From positions 1 through 64,000 of the forward strand of contig JAJDTL010000019.1 in the NCBI GenBank assembly GCA_022827195.1: a DNA stretch of 64,000 nt, read 5' to 3'. Below are positions 24,609 through 32,033 of the stretch, one piece after another (the stretch's first letter is position 1; each line of letters begins with the position of its first letter). The notes under the pieces were generated by a model. The model made no database searches. It saw nothing but the letters and a program-made list of their open reading frames with translations, and was not told the DNA's origin. Source of the DNA: Caldilineaceae bacterium (GTDB lineage: Bacteria; Chloroflexota; Anaerolineae; Caldilineales; Caldilineaceae). Made by a program: the position numbers and the translations under genes.

Positions 24609-25970
24609 ATGACTGTCGCCCCTTCAATTTCAGAACTCGACGTGCGCGCCCTCTGGCACCCACTCACGCAGCACAAGCCGCTGGCCGACAGTCCGCCGCC
24701 GCTGATCGTGCGCGGCGAAGGCTGCTACCTCGAAGACGCGCAGGGCAATCGCTTCCTCGACGCAATGGCCGGCCTCTTCTGCGTCAATATCGGCTACGGG
24801 CGCCGCGAGCTGGCCGAAACCGCGGCCGCGCAGATGACCGAGCTGGCCTATCTCACCCCGACCATGACCCACCCACCCGGCGCACAGCTGGCCGCCAAGA
24901 TTCTGGACCTGCTGGGCTGGCGCGGACGCGTCTACTTCTCCTCCAGCGGCTCCGAGGCCAACGAGGTCGCCTTCAAGATCGCGCGCCAGTATCACCTGCA
25001 GTCGGGCAAGTCTGGCGGTGCCAACCGCTACAAGATCATCGCCCGCCACCGCGCCTACCACGGCAATACCCTGGGCGCGATGAGCGCCACCGGCCAGGCC
25101 GAGCGCAAGATCGGCTACGGCCCGATGGCGCCCGGTTTCATCCACGTTCCGCCCCCCTATCCCTACCGCGCGCACCCCAAACTCAGTGCGGCCGAGCACG
25201 GCCTCGCCTGCGCCCAGGCGATCGAGGAGACGATCGTCTACGAGGGGTCGGAGACGGTCGCCGCACTGCTGATGGAGCCGATCATCTCCGGCGGCGGCGT
25301 GCTGGTCCCGCCCGACGAATACCTGCCGCGCGTGCGCGAGATCTGCGACGAGTACGGCGTGCTGCTCATCTTCGACGAGGTTGTCTCCGGTGTCGGGCGG
25401 ACGGGCAGGCTCTTCGGCCACCAACTGTGGGAGGTGCAGCCGGACATCATCACAATGGCCAAGGGGCTCTCAAGCGGCTACATGCCGCTGGCCGCGACCG
25501 CCGTGCAGGAGTATATCTTCGATGCCTTCATGGGCGAGGCCGGCGACCTGCGCCACTTCCGCCACGTCAACACCTTCGGCGGCCACCCAGTCAGCACCGC
25601 GGTCGGACTGCGCAACCTGGAGATCGTGGAGGATGAGGGGGTGGTGGAGAACGCCCGCGATGTCGGCGCTTACGCGTTGGAGCAGCTGAAGGGCCTGACG
25701 TCCCACCCGTGGGTCGGCGAGACGCGCGGGCGCGGGCTGCTGCTCGGCGTGGAGCTGGTGGAGGACAAGGAGACGAAAGCGCCGCTCGACGACGCCGAGG
25801 TCCTGGCCGTCCTTGCGCGCTGCAAACAGGCCGGCGTCATCCTCGGCCGCAACGGCAACACCGTCCCGGGCCTCGGCAACATCCTGATAATAGCGCCGCC
25901 GCTGGTGGCGACAAAAACGGAGATCGATTTGCTGATCGAGGCGCTGGTCTTCGCCCTCGGCGAACGTTAG
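24609..25970 (+). CDS. Class III PLP-dependent aminotransferase (omega-amino acid or taurine-pyruvate type)
   Basis: Transfers an omega-amino group, usually to pyruvate. The fold-type I class III features are present: LWHPLTQHKPL at the N-terminus, GSEANEVAFKIAR at the phosphate site, HRAYHGNTLGAMSATG, FDEVVSGVGRTG with the ring-stacking Asp, and the PLP-binding Lys285 in MAKGLSSGYMP. The 453-residue length is usual. The N-terminal pattern resembles taurine-pyruvate and beta-alanine-pyruvate aminotransferases. A taurine role would fit the TauB-like ATPase at 142-924, but the genes are 24 kb apart, so this is only a suggestion. Confidence 0.88.
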   Translation: MTVAPSISELDVRALWHPLTQHKPLADSPPPLIVRGEGCYLEDAQGNRFLDAMAGLFCVNIGYGRRELAETAAAQMTELAYLTPTMTHPPGAQLAAKILDLLGWRGRVYFSSSGSEANEVAFKIARQYHLQSGKSGGANRYKIIARHRAYHGNTLGAMSATGQAERKIGYGPMAPGFIHVPPPYPYRAHPKLSAAEHGLACAQAIEETIVYEGSETVAALLMEPIISGGGVLVPPDEYLPRVREICDEYGVLLIFDEVVSGVGRTGRLFGHQLWEVQPDIITMAKGLSSGYMPLAATAVQEYIFDAFMGEAGDLRHFRHVNTFGGHPVSTAVGLRNLEIVEDEGVVENARDVGAYALEQLKGLTSHPWVGETRGRGLLLGVELVEDKETKAPLDDAEVLAVLARCKQAGVILGRNGNTVPGLGNILIIAPPLVATKTEIDLLIEALVFALGER

Positions 25971-25983
25971 TTCCGGCTGAACG

Positions 25984-27324
25984 TTAGCCCTGGCGCATAT
26001 CCAGCCGCTCGCGATCGCGCCACTGAAGGACCGCGGCCCGTTCCGCGTCCGGGTTAGTCTCGTCCGCGCTGTCGACGTAAGATCCCTCCGCGGCCGGCAC
26101 AGGCCCTCGCAGCAGCGGATCATCGGTCCGCTCCATCCACGACCACAACCGCCTGCGCATCTCGGCCAGCGGCTCGGCGTAGGCCGGATCATTGACCAGG
26201 TTGCAGGCCTCGTTGGGGTCGTAGACCAGGTCGTAGAGCGCCTCCTGGTGCACGGTGCGCCCGGCCAGCCCGTTCTCCAGTAGATACTGCTTGCTCGGCC
26301 CGTCGTCGATATTGGGCAGCGTCGTCGTCGGCCAGCGGTCGAAACGGCGGATATACTTCCAGCGCTGCGTGCGCACCGCCCGTTTCGGCTCATACGCGGC
26401 GTGATAGGTCACCTCCGCGAAGATCTCCTCGTTGATCTCATCCGCCGTCCCCGCCACCAGCGGCAGGACCGAGCGCCCCTCCAGCCATTCCGGCGGCTCG
26501 ACTCCGAGCAGTTCGCACAGCGTCGGGTAGATGTCGATCTGCGAAATCATGCCGTCCACAACCTTGCCGCCGCCGAAACCGTGCGGCCCCCGCACGATCA
26601 GCGCCACGCCCATGCCGTGATCGGTCAGCGTGCACTTCATGGCCGGAAAGGCCAGCCCGTGGTCGGTCGTATAGATGAACAGCGTATCTTCGGCCAGGCC
26701 CGCCTGCTCTAGCGCTTCCAGAACGGCCCCGACCTGGTCGTCGAGAATCTTGGCCATGCGCTTGTAGGATGCCATGTCGTAGCGCGTCTGCGGCGTATCC
26801 GGCAGCGGCGCCGGCGGCAGGGTATAGCGTTCATCCTCCTCCTCGGTCGGCTCGGGAAACTCTCGGTGCGTCTCGAAGTAGCCGACCGTAAGGAAAAAGG
26901 GCCGGTCGTGCGCCTGGTTGATGAACTCGACCGCGGCCGCGGTCGTGCCGCGCGCGCTCCCGGAGCCGGGCGGGTTGACCTCCGCGATCCACTCATAACC
27001 GAGCGTGCGCGTATCGAGCACCAGGTGCTGGAAGCCGCACAACGCGGTGCGGTAGCCGTGGCCGCGCAGGAAGTTCGCCAGGTGCCGTTCCGGATGTTGC
27101 AGAAAAAAGTCGCGGTTGGCCAGGCCCAGCTGCCCGCAGCCGTGCGCGTTCTGGCCGGTGAGCAGACAGGCCCGGCTCGGCGAGCAGGTCGGCGCGGCGT
27201 TGAAAGCCTTGCGAAAAAGGACGCCCTCCTCCGCCAGCCGCTGCAGGTTCGGAGCAGGAACCGCATGACCGTATGGCTGCAGGTAGCGCCCCGTGTCGTG
27301 AGAATGCAGATAGATGATGTTCAT
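25984..27324 (-). CDS. Cys-type S1 family sulfatase
   Basis: A predicted sulfate ester or sulfamate hydrolase. The formylglycine motif Cys47-Ser-Pro-Ser-Arg51 is in PTCSPSRACLLTGQNAHG. An early metal Asp10 is in YLHSHDTGRYL, and TTDHGLAFPAMK contains the second Asp-His metal pair. The layout resembles heparan N-sulfatase-like members. Conversion of Cys47 to formylglycine could be done by the anSME at 4498-5859. I use ATG 27324, with GGGAGG seven bases upstream, because the 12 extra codons of the longer reading lie in repeat sequence. No signal peptide is evident with this start, so the enzyme may be cytoplasmic. Confidence 0.9.
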   Translation of the reverse strand: MNIIYLHSHDTGRYLQPYGHAVPAPNLQRLAEEGVLFRKAFNAAPTCSPSRACLLTGQNAHGCGQLGLANRDFFLQHPERHLANFLRGHGYRTALCGFQHLVLDTRTLGYEWIAEVNPPGSGSARGTTAAAVEFINQAHDRPFFLTVGYFETHREFPEPTEEEDERYTLPPAPLPDTPQTRYDMASYKRMAKILDDQVGAVLEALEQAGLAEDTLFIYTTDHGLAFPAMKCTLTDHGMGVALIVRGPHGFGGGKVVDGMISQIDIYPTLCELLGVEPPEWLEGRSVLPLVAGTADEINEEIFAEVTYHAAYEPKRAVRTQRWKYIRRFDRWPTTTLPNIDDGPSKQYLLENGLAGRTVHQEALYDLVYDPNEACNLVNDPAYAEPLAEMRRRLWSWMERTDDPLLRGPVPAAEGSYVDSADETNPDAERAAVLQWRDRERLDMRQG

Positions 27325-27410
27325 CGAAAGACCTCCCGATTGCCCGTTTCCCGTTGCCAAAACGCTGCCGCTCTCCCCCTGCCGCCGCCCGCCTACCCAG
27401 CGGCAACCCA

Positions 27411-27497
27411 GCCGCAGTCTACCACTCTCCGCTAGCCATCAACCACTCCAGTTCCGCCGTTCCCCACTGACCACCGGCAACTGGCAACTGCAGTTCA
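27411..27497. repeat. Heptamer array at the stop codon of an MFS gene
   Basis: Degenerate units (CCACTCC, CCACTGA, CCACCGG, CAACTGG) end in AACTGCAGTT. The palindrome starts within the TGA stop codon of the minus-strand gene at 27495. Confidence 0.8.
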
Positions 27498-28823
27498 CGC
27501 CGTCTCCCTTCCCCAGACCGTCAGCAGAACGAATGCCCCAAGCGTACAGACGGCCGCCACCGGCCCCAACCCCCACACACCGAAGCGCGTGTACATCCAC
27601 GGCCCCGTAAAACCTGTCAGGGTCAATCCCAGCAGATTGACCGCCACCGCCAGCGATATCACCTTGCCCCGCCGGTCCGGAGCCTGTTCACTGATCAAGG
27701 CGATTGCGCTCACCAGGCCGTACTCGAATGCAAATCGCAGCAGCAGCAATGCAGCGATGACCGGCAGCAGACCCACGTCGACAATCGGCAGAGAGATGTA
27801 GGCCAGCATCGAACCAAGAATGCCCGCCTGGAACGATCGCTTCTTGCCGACCCGGTCCGTGATCAACGAGACCAGAACCGCCCCGATCAGGTCCGCCGCA
27901 CCCAGGCCCAGGGCCGCCAGCCCCAGGGCGGACGCAGTCAGGCCGTACTCGGTCTGCAGCCAGACGCCGTGAGCAATCATGACGTGGCCCTGGCTGAAAA
28001 GGAAGAGGCAGTTCGCCCCAATGACAGCGGATGCCGAGCGCCGGTTGGGGCCGAGTTCGAAAAGGTCAACAGCGCGCCGCACACCGCGAAGCGCGAGGCC
28101 CGAAAACTGTACGGCCACAGAAGGGACAGCCCTCTTCTCCGAAGCCCCCACTGAACCGCCGTCTTCACCTGCAACCGCTGCCGGCGCCGGTCCAGCCTCT
28201 TCACTCTCACCCGCCAGTGACGTGTCCGCGCCTCTCGGCGCCTTCGGCAAGAAGCCGAGCAGTGCCCACGCGGCGAGCATCCCCCCGCCCAGTACAAAGA
28301 ATGGAAGCTGCCAGCTGTAATGGTCGAAAAGGAGGCCCATCAGCGAAAGACCGAGCATCCCCGCCAGGGCCCAAGAGTACTCCAATATACCGATGCCGCG
28401 CGCCCGCTGCGCAAAGGGCAACTGCGCGCTGATATAGGCCTGAACGATCGGCATAAATCCGGTCAACCCCACGCCCGACAGCACCATCCCGGCCGCGACC
28501 GACCAGAACCCGGCTCCGCTGCCCAGCAGAAAGCTGCCGGCCGCGGACAGAACAAGGGCCAGGCGCATGACGCGAAGATAACCGTAGCGGTCGGCCGCGC
28601 TGCCGAACAGCGGCGCGCTCAACCCCACCGCGCTGCGCAGGCTGAGCAGACGGCCCAGAACGACCACATCCAGGCCCATCCCCAACGCAATGACCTGCAG
28701 AAAGGAGTAGAAAAGCTGGATCGCTGTATCGACGACCAGCCGTGTCGCGACAAAGGCGGCCAGGATATAGCGGAAGCGGGCGAAACCGCGCGGCGCCTTC
28801 GCCCGCATCTGCCGGCTACTCAT
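27495..28823 (-). CDS. Major facilitator superfamily transporter, paralogue A
   Basis: A 442-residue polytopic protein with two six-helix halves. A long charged and Ala-rich central loop (about 200-245) separates them. The signatures FGSAADRYGYLRVMRLAL and LITDRVGKKRSFQAGILG mark the two halves. It shares extended near-identical stretches with the gene at 29000 (for example FTGPWMYTRFGVWGLGPVAAVCTLG against VGTLA), so the two are tandem duplicates. Substrate unknown. No good ribosome binding site is seen at the ATG. Confidence 0.85.
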   Translation of the reverse strand: MSSRQMRAKAPRGFARFRYILAAFVATRLVVDTAIQLFYSFLQVIALGMGLDVVVLGRLLSLRSAVGLSAPLFGSAADRYGYLRVMRLALVLSAAGSFLLGSGAGFWSVAAGMVLSGVGLTGFMPIVQAYISAQLPFAQRARGIGILEYSWALAGMLGLSLMGLLFDHYSWQLPFFVLGGGMLAAWALLGFLPKAPRGADTSLAGESEEAGPAPAAVAGEDGGSVGASEKRAVPSVAVQFSGLALRGVRRAVDLFELGPNRRSASAVIGANCLFLFSQGHVMIAHGVWLQTEYGLTASALGLAALGLGAADLIGAVLVSLITDRVGKKRSFQAGILGSMLAYISLPIVDVGLLPVIAALLLLRFAFEYGLVSAIALISEQAPDRRGKVISLAVAVNLLGLTLTGFTGPWMYTRFGVWGLGPVAAVCTLGAFVLLTVWGRETA

Positions 28824-28999
28824 GGCAACGGCGCATGGTCGCGCCCGAAGATGGTATGAAAATGACTGCCATCAGGCCGTCCGCTTCAGCAACCTATCAG
28901 GTCACCATTCTGATCCCGTCGAAGCGGGCCGCGCCGTCATCAGGCCGGTAGAGAACTGTCATGCCTCTTCTCCCCTGTCAAGAATGGAATCGAGCACCC

Positions 29000-30298
29000 T
29001 CACGCCGACTCGCGCCCCCAGACCGTCAGCAGCACAACCGCCGCCAGGGTACCGACCGCCGCCACCGGCCCCAGCCCCCATACGCCAAAGCGGGTATACA
29101 TCCACGGACCGGTAAATCCGCTGACGGTCGAGCCCACCAGATTGAGCGCCACTGACAGGGAAATCATCTTGGCCCGCCGGTCCGGCGCCTGCTCGCTGAT
29201 CAGTGCGATCGCGCTAACGATCCCGTACTCGAACACAAACCGCAGCAGCACCAGCGCAGCGATGACAGGAATCAGGCCGACGTTGATAAAAGGTAGAAAG
29301 CTGTAAACCAGCAGCGAACCCAGCATGCCTGCCTGGACCGCGCGCTTTTTGCCTACCCGGTCGGTAATCAACGATACCAGCACGCTGCCGCACAGGTCCG
29401 CTCCGCCCTGCGCCAGCGCCACCAGGCCCAGGCTCTCCGGGGCCAGACCGTACTCGGTCTGCAGCCACGCGCCGTGGGCAATGAGGATGTGGACCTGGCT
29501 GAAATAGAAGAGACCATTGGCGCAGATGACGGCGAAGGCGGCGCGCCAATTGGCTCCGAGATCAAAGAGGCCGGCGACCCTGCCTACATGAAGAGGAGGG
29601 AGGGTTGAGAGCAGGGGGGTGAGAGAACGGCTCCGCAATCTCCTCGGCGCGACCTCCCGCGCACGCGCGGCGGCAACCTCCTTGCGCGCGGCCTCTCCCC
29701 TCGCTTCCGGCAGCAATCTGAGCAGGACCCAGCCGGCCAGCATGGCCGTGGCCAGGACCATGAAAGGCAGTTGCCAGCTGAAACGCCCGAAGAGAAACCC
29801 CATCAGCGACAGCCCGACAATGCCGGCCAGCGCCCAGGAATATTCCAGCGCGCCAATGCCGCGCGCCCGCTGCGCAAAGGGAAGCCGCGCGCTGATGTAG
29901 GCCTGGCAGGTCGGCAGGAAGCCGGTCAGGCCCATGCCGGAAACGACCATGCCGGCCACGACCGACCAGATACCCCATCCGCTGCCCAGCAGATACATGC
30001 CCGCTGCCGCCAGCAACAGCGACAGGCGCATAAGCCGGCGGTAGCCGTAGCGGTCGGCCGCCGCGCCGAACAACGGCGCGCTCAACCCCGCCAGGCTGCG
30101 CAGGCTGACAAGACGGCCAAGAAGGACGATATCGATCGCCATTCCCAGGGCTATGGTCTGCAGAAAGGGGAAAAAGAGTTGGGTCGTTGTATCGACCGCC
30201 AGCCGGGCGGCGATACAGGCGGCCAGGATATGGCGGAAGCGGGTGATGCCCCAGCGACGGCCTGCGCGCTCTCCCGCGCCCGGCTGCGCGCTACTCAC
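29000..30298 (-). CDS. Major facilitator superfamily transporter, paralogue B
   Basis: A 432-residue member with the same architecture as paralogue A. It has FGAAADRYGYRRLMRLSL in the first half and LITDRVGKKRAVQAGMLG in the second, with the most divergent part in the central loop. The GTG start overlaps the stop of the LolA-like gene by eight bases, so the two are co-translated. Duplication with divergence of the loop may mean altered partners or specificity; no substrate can be inferred. Confidence 0.85.
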   Translation of the reverse strand: MSSAQPGAGERAGRRWGITRFRHILAACIAARLAVDTTTQLFFPFLQTIALGMAIDIVLLGRLVSLRSLAGLSAPLFGAAADRYGYRRLMRLSLLLAAAGMYLLGSGWGIWSVVAGMVVSGMGLTGFLPTCQAYISARLPFAQRARGIGALEYSWALAGIVGLSLMGFLFGRFSWQLPFMVLATAMLAGWVLLRLLPEARGEAARKEVAAARAREVAPRRLRSRSLTPLLSTLPPLHVGRVAGLFDLGANWRAAFAVICANGLFYFSQVHILIAHGAWLQTEYGLAPESLGLVALAQGGADLCGSVLVSLITDRVGKKRAVQAGMLGSLLVYSFLPFINVGLIPVIAALVLLRFVFEYGIVSAIALISEQAPDRRAKMISLSVALNLVGSTVSGFTGPWMYTRFGVWGLGPVAAVGTLAAVVLLTVWGRESA

Positions 30299-30992
30299 CG
30301 GTCCGGCGCACGGTCGCGCCCGGCGGCGGGAAAAAGACGAATGTCACAGGATCGATCGCTTCGTTGAAACGGATGAACTCGAAACGCAATCGAAAGCCGC
30401 TGTCGCCCTCGATCGCGAGCGGATAGTAGACGCTCCTGTCCAGCCAGACGGTCACATCCTGGCCGACCTCCGCAAGCGGGTTTTGCGTGGGCGGCAGCAG
30501 AAGCTGCACGCGCAGCGCATTGCGGCCGGCGACCTCCTCCTCGCCGATGATCTGAATGTCGGCCGCGCGCAGTCCGGCCAGCACGTCATCCGGCATCGTC
30601 TCCAGCAGCGAGGTGCCGAAGCGGGACCCGTCGGCAGGCGGCCCCTTGCTCCTGTCGGTGACGGTGGCGATGTTCAGCAGCGGGTCGTAGGTCCAGGCCT
30701 CTTCATCGTTGAACATCAAGATGAAGACGGCTTTGCGGTCCAGCCCTTTCAGCTCCGTCTCAGCGCGCAGATGACGCGGGCGCTGCACCCACAGCTCATA
30801 CTCGAGCGCCTGGTCGTCCTTGCCCAGCAGGAGCCGGCCTTTGATTGTCTGCAGCTCTTCCAGCCGCGCCGCGGCCTCCTCGGGCAGGCGGTCGGCGTTT
30901 GGGGGACGAGAGGTAAAGAAGAGAACGGCCAGCGCGGCAGCGGCCAGCACGGCCAGACCGGCGACGGTTCCCACGATCCACTTGCGATCCAT
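30291..30992 (-). CDS. LolA-like (RseB/outer-membrane-lipoprotein-carrier fold) secreted protein
   Basis: A 233-residue protein with an N-terminal membrane anchor or signal segment (about 6-27). Its beta-rich domain follows the LolA/RseB pattern: LEELQTIKGRLLLGKDD, YELWVQRPRHLRAET, WTYDPLLNIATV, GRNALRVQLLLPP, VTVWLDRSVYYPLAI and a final PVTFVFFPPPGATV. In monoderm bacteria such proteins occur as envelope lipoproteins of unknown role. Coupling to the MFS gene downstream suggests a link with it, but that is inference. Confidence 0.65.
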   Translation of the reverse strand: MDRKWIVGTVAGLAVLAAAALAVLFFTSRPPNADRLPEEAAARLEELQTIKGRLLLGKDDQALEYELWVQRPRHLRAETELKGLDRKAVFILMFNDEEAWTYDPLLNIATVTDRSKGPPADGSRFGTSLLETMPDDVLAGLRAADIQIIGEEEVAGRNALRVQLLLPPTQNPLAEVGQDVTVWLDRSVYYPLAIEGDSGFRLRFEFIRFNEAIDPVTFVFFPPPGATVRRTGE

Positions 30993-31103
30993 CGGAAGGT
31001 TTTCGGTGGAGACCAGCTATGCGTTAACGATCGACAGCCGCATTATGCCCGGGCCGGTACGCTATTTCCAAGAAGCTGTAGACCCGATAGTCCTGCCGCT
31101 GCC

Positions 31104-32000
31104 CTACCCCGTCCGCTCCATAAAGCCCCGCAGCGCCGGCACGATCCGCTCCGGCGCCTCCTCGGCCAGGAAATGCCCGCAGTCCCTGAACTCGTGCACC
31201 TCAACGTCGCTCAGCTCGGATTTCCAGCGGTTGAGCTCCTTCTCGCGGAAGGCGATGTCCTTGAAACCCCAGAAGATAAGCGCCGGCTTGGCGCCGAACG
31301 CGGCGCGCTCATCCCAGATCGAGCGCAGCCAGTCGGTCGCGCCGATGATATGTCCGGGAAGCGCGGCGCACGCAGCACGCGCGTCGGGCGCTGGCTGCGC
31401 GTTGCGATAGTGCGTCATCACCTCCGTCGTCAGCGCCTGCTTCTGGGCGACCGCCATCGGCAAGACCCTGTTGACGAAAAAATTGTGCCGCTTGATCAGG
31501 TACTGCCCCAGCCAGCTCGCCATGAAGAAGCTGAAGAAGAGATAGTGCGGATCGCGCGCGACCGGCCAGCACCAGGTGTTGGCAATGACGATCCGCTTGA
31601 CCCGCGGCGGATGTTTGCGCGCGAAATCGAGGCCGATCGGCCCGCCCCAATCGGTCACGTAGAGCGTCAAATCGTGCACGTCGAGATGGTCGAGCAACGC
31701 CGTCACCGCAGCGGCGTGGGCTTCAGGCCGGTGGTAGGCCGGCAGATCGCTGCGCGCCGAAAGCCCAAAACCGATATGGTCGGGCGCGATGCAGCGGTAC
31801 TGGCCGCGCAGCGCCTTGACCAGGTGTCGGAACTCGAACGACCAGGTCGGGTTGCCGTGCAGGAAGAGGAGCGGCTCGCCCGCGCCCTCGTCGATGTAGT
31901 GCATCGCGTGGCCGGACGGTGTGGTGAAGAAGCGGCTTTCAAAAGGGAAGAGCTCGTCCGACACCCATGCAGGGCGCGCCGGAGGTTCAAGCTGGCTCAA
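31104..32000 (-). CDS. Haloalkane dehalogenase-like alpha/beta hydrolase
   Basis: A 298-residue alpha/beta hydrolase. Asn50 lies in LFLHGNPTWS. The nucleophile Asp117, with the halide-binding Trp118, is in VTDWGGPIG. The catalytic acid is Asp248, after strand 7 in FWGFKDIAF, and the base is His276 in DCGHFLAEE. Asp nucleophile plus Trp rather than Ser/Gly is diagnostic of haloalkane dehalogenases. The Asp-His-Asp triad with an Asn-Trp halide pair corresponds to subfamily III. The start is TTG at 32000, with AGGAGAG upstream. Fluoroacetate dehalogenases and epoxide hydrolases are related alternatives. Real substrates are unknown. Confidence 0.85.
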   Translation of the reverse strand: MSQLEPPARPAWVSDELFPFESRFFTTPSGHAMHYIDEGAGEPLLFLHGNPTWSFEFRHLVKALRGQYRCIAPDHIGFGLSARSDLPAYHRPEAHAAAVTALLDHLDVHDLTLYVTDWGGPIGLDFARKHPPRVKRIVIANTWCWPVARDPHYLFFSFFMASWLGQYLIKRHNFFVNRVLPMAVAQKQALTTEVMTHYRNAQPAPDARAACAALPGHIIGATDWLRSIWDERAAFGAKPALIFWGFKDIAFREKELNRWKSELSDVEVHEFRDCGHFLAEEAPERIVPALRGFMERTG

Positions 32001-32033
32001 GGGGGACTCTCCTGTTTTGAATGGAAGGCAGCA

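Noticed and set aside
142..25970. Taurine uptake and degradation system linking the TauB-like ATPase and the aminotransferase
   Set aside because: The genes are 24 kb apart with unrelated genes between. No permease, sulfoacetaldehyde enzyme or regulator is present, so it is noted only as a possibility.
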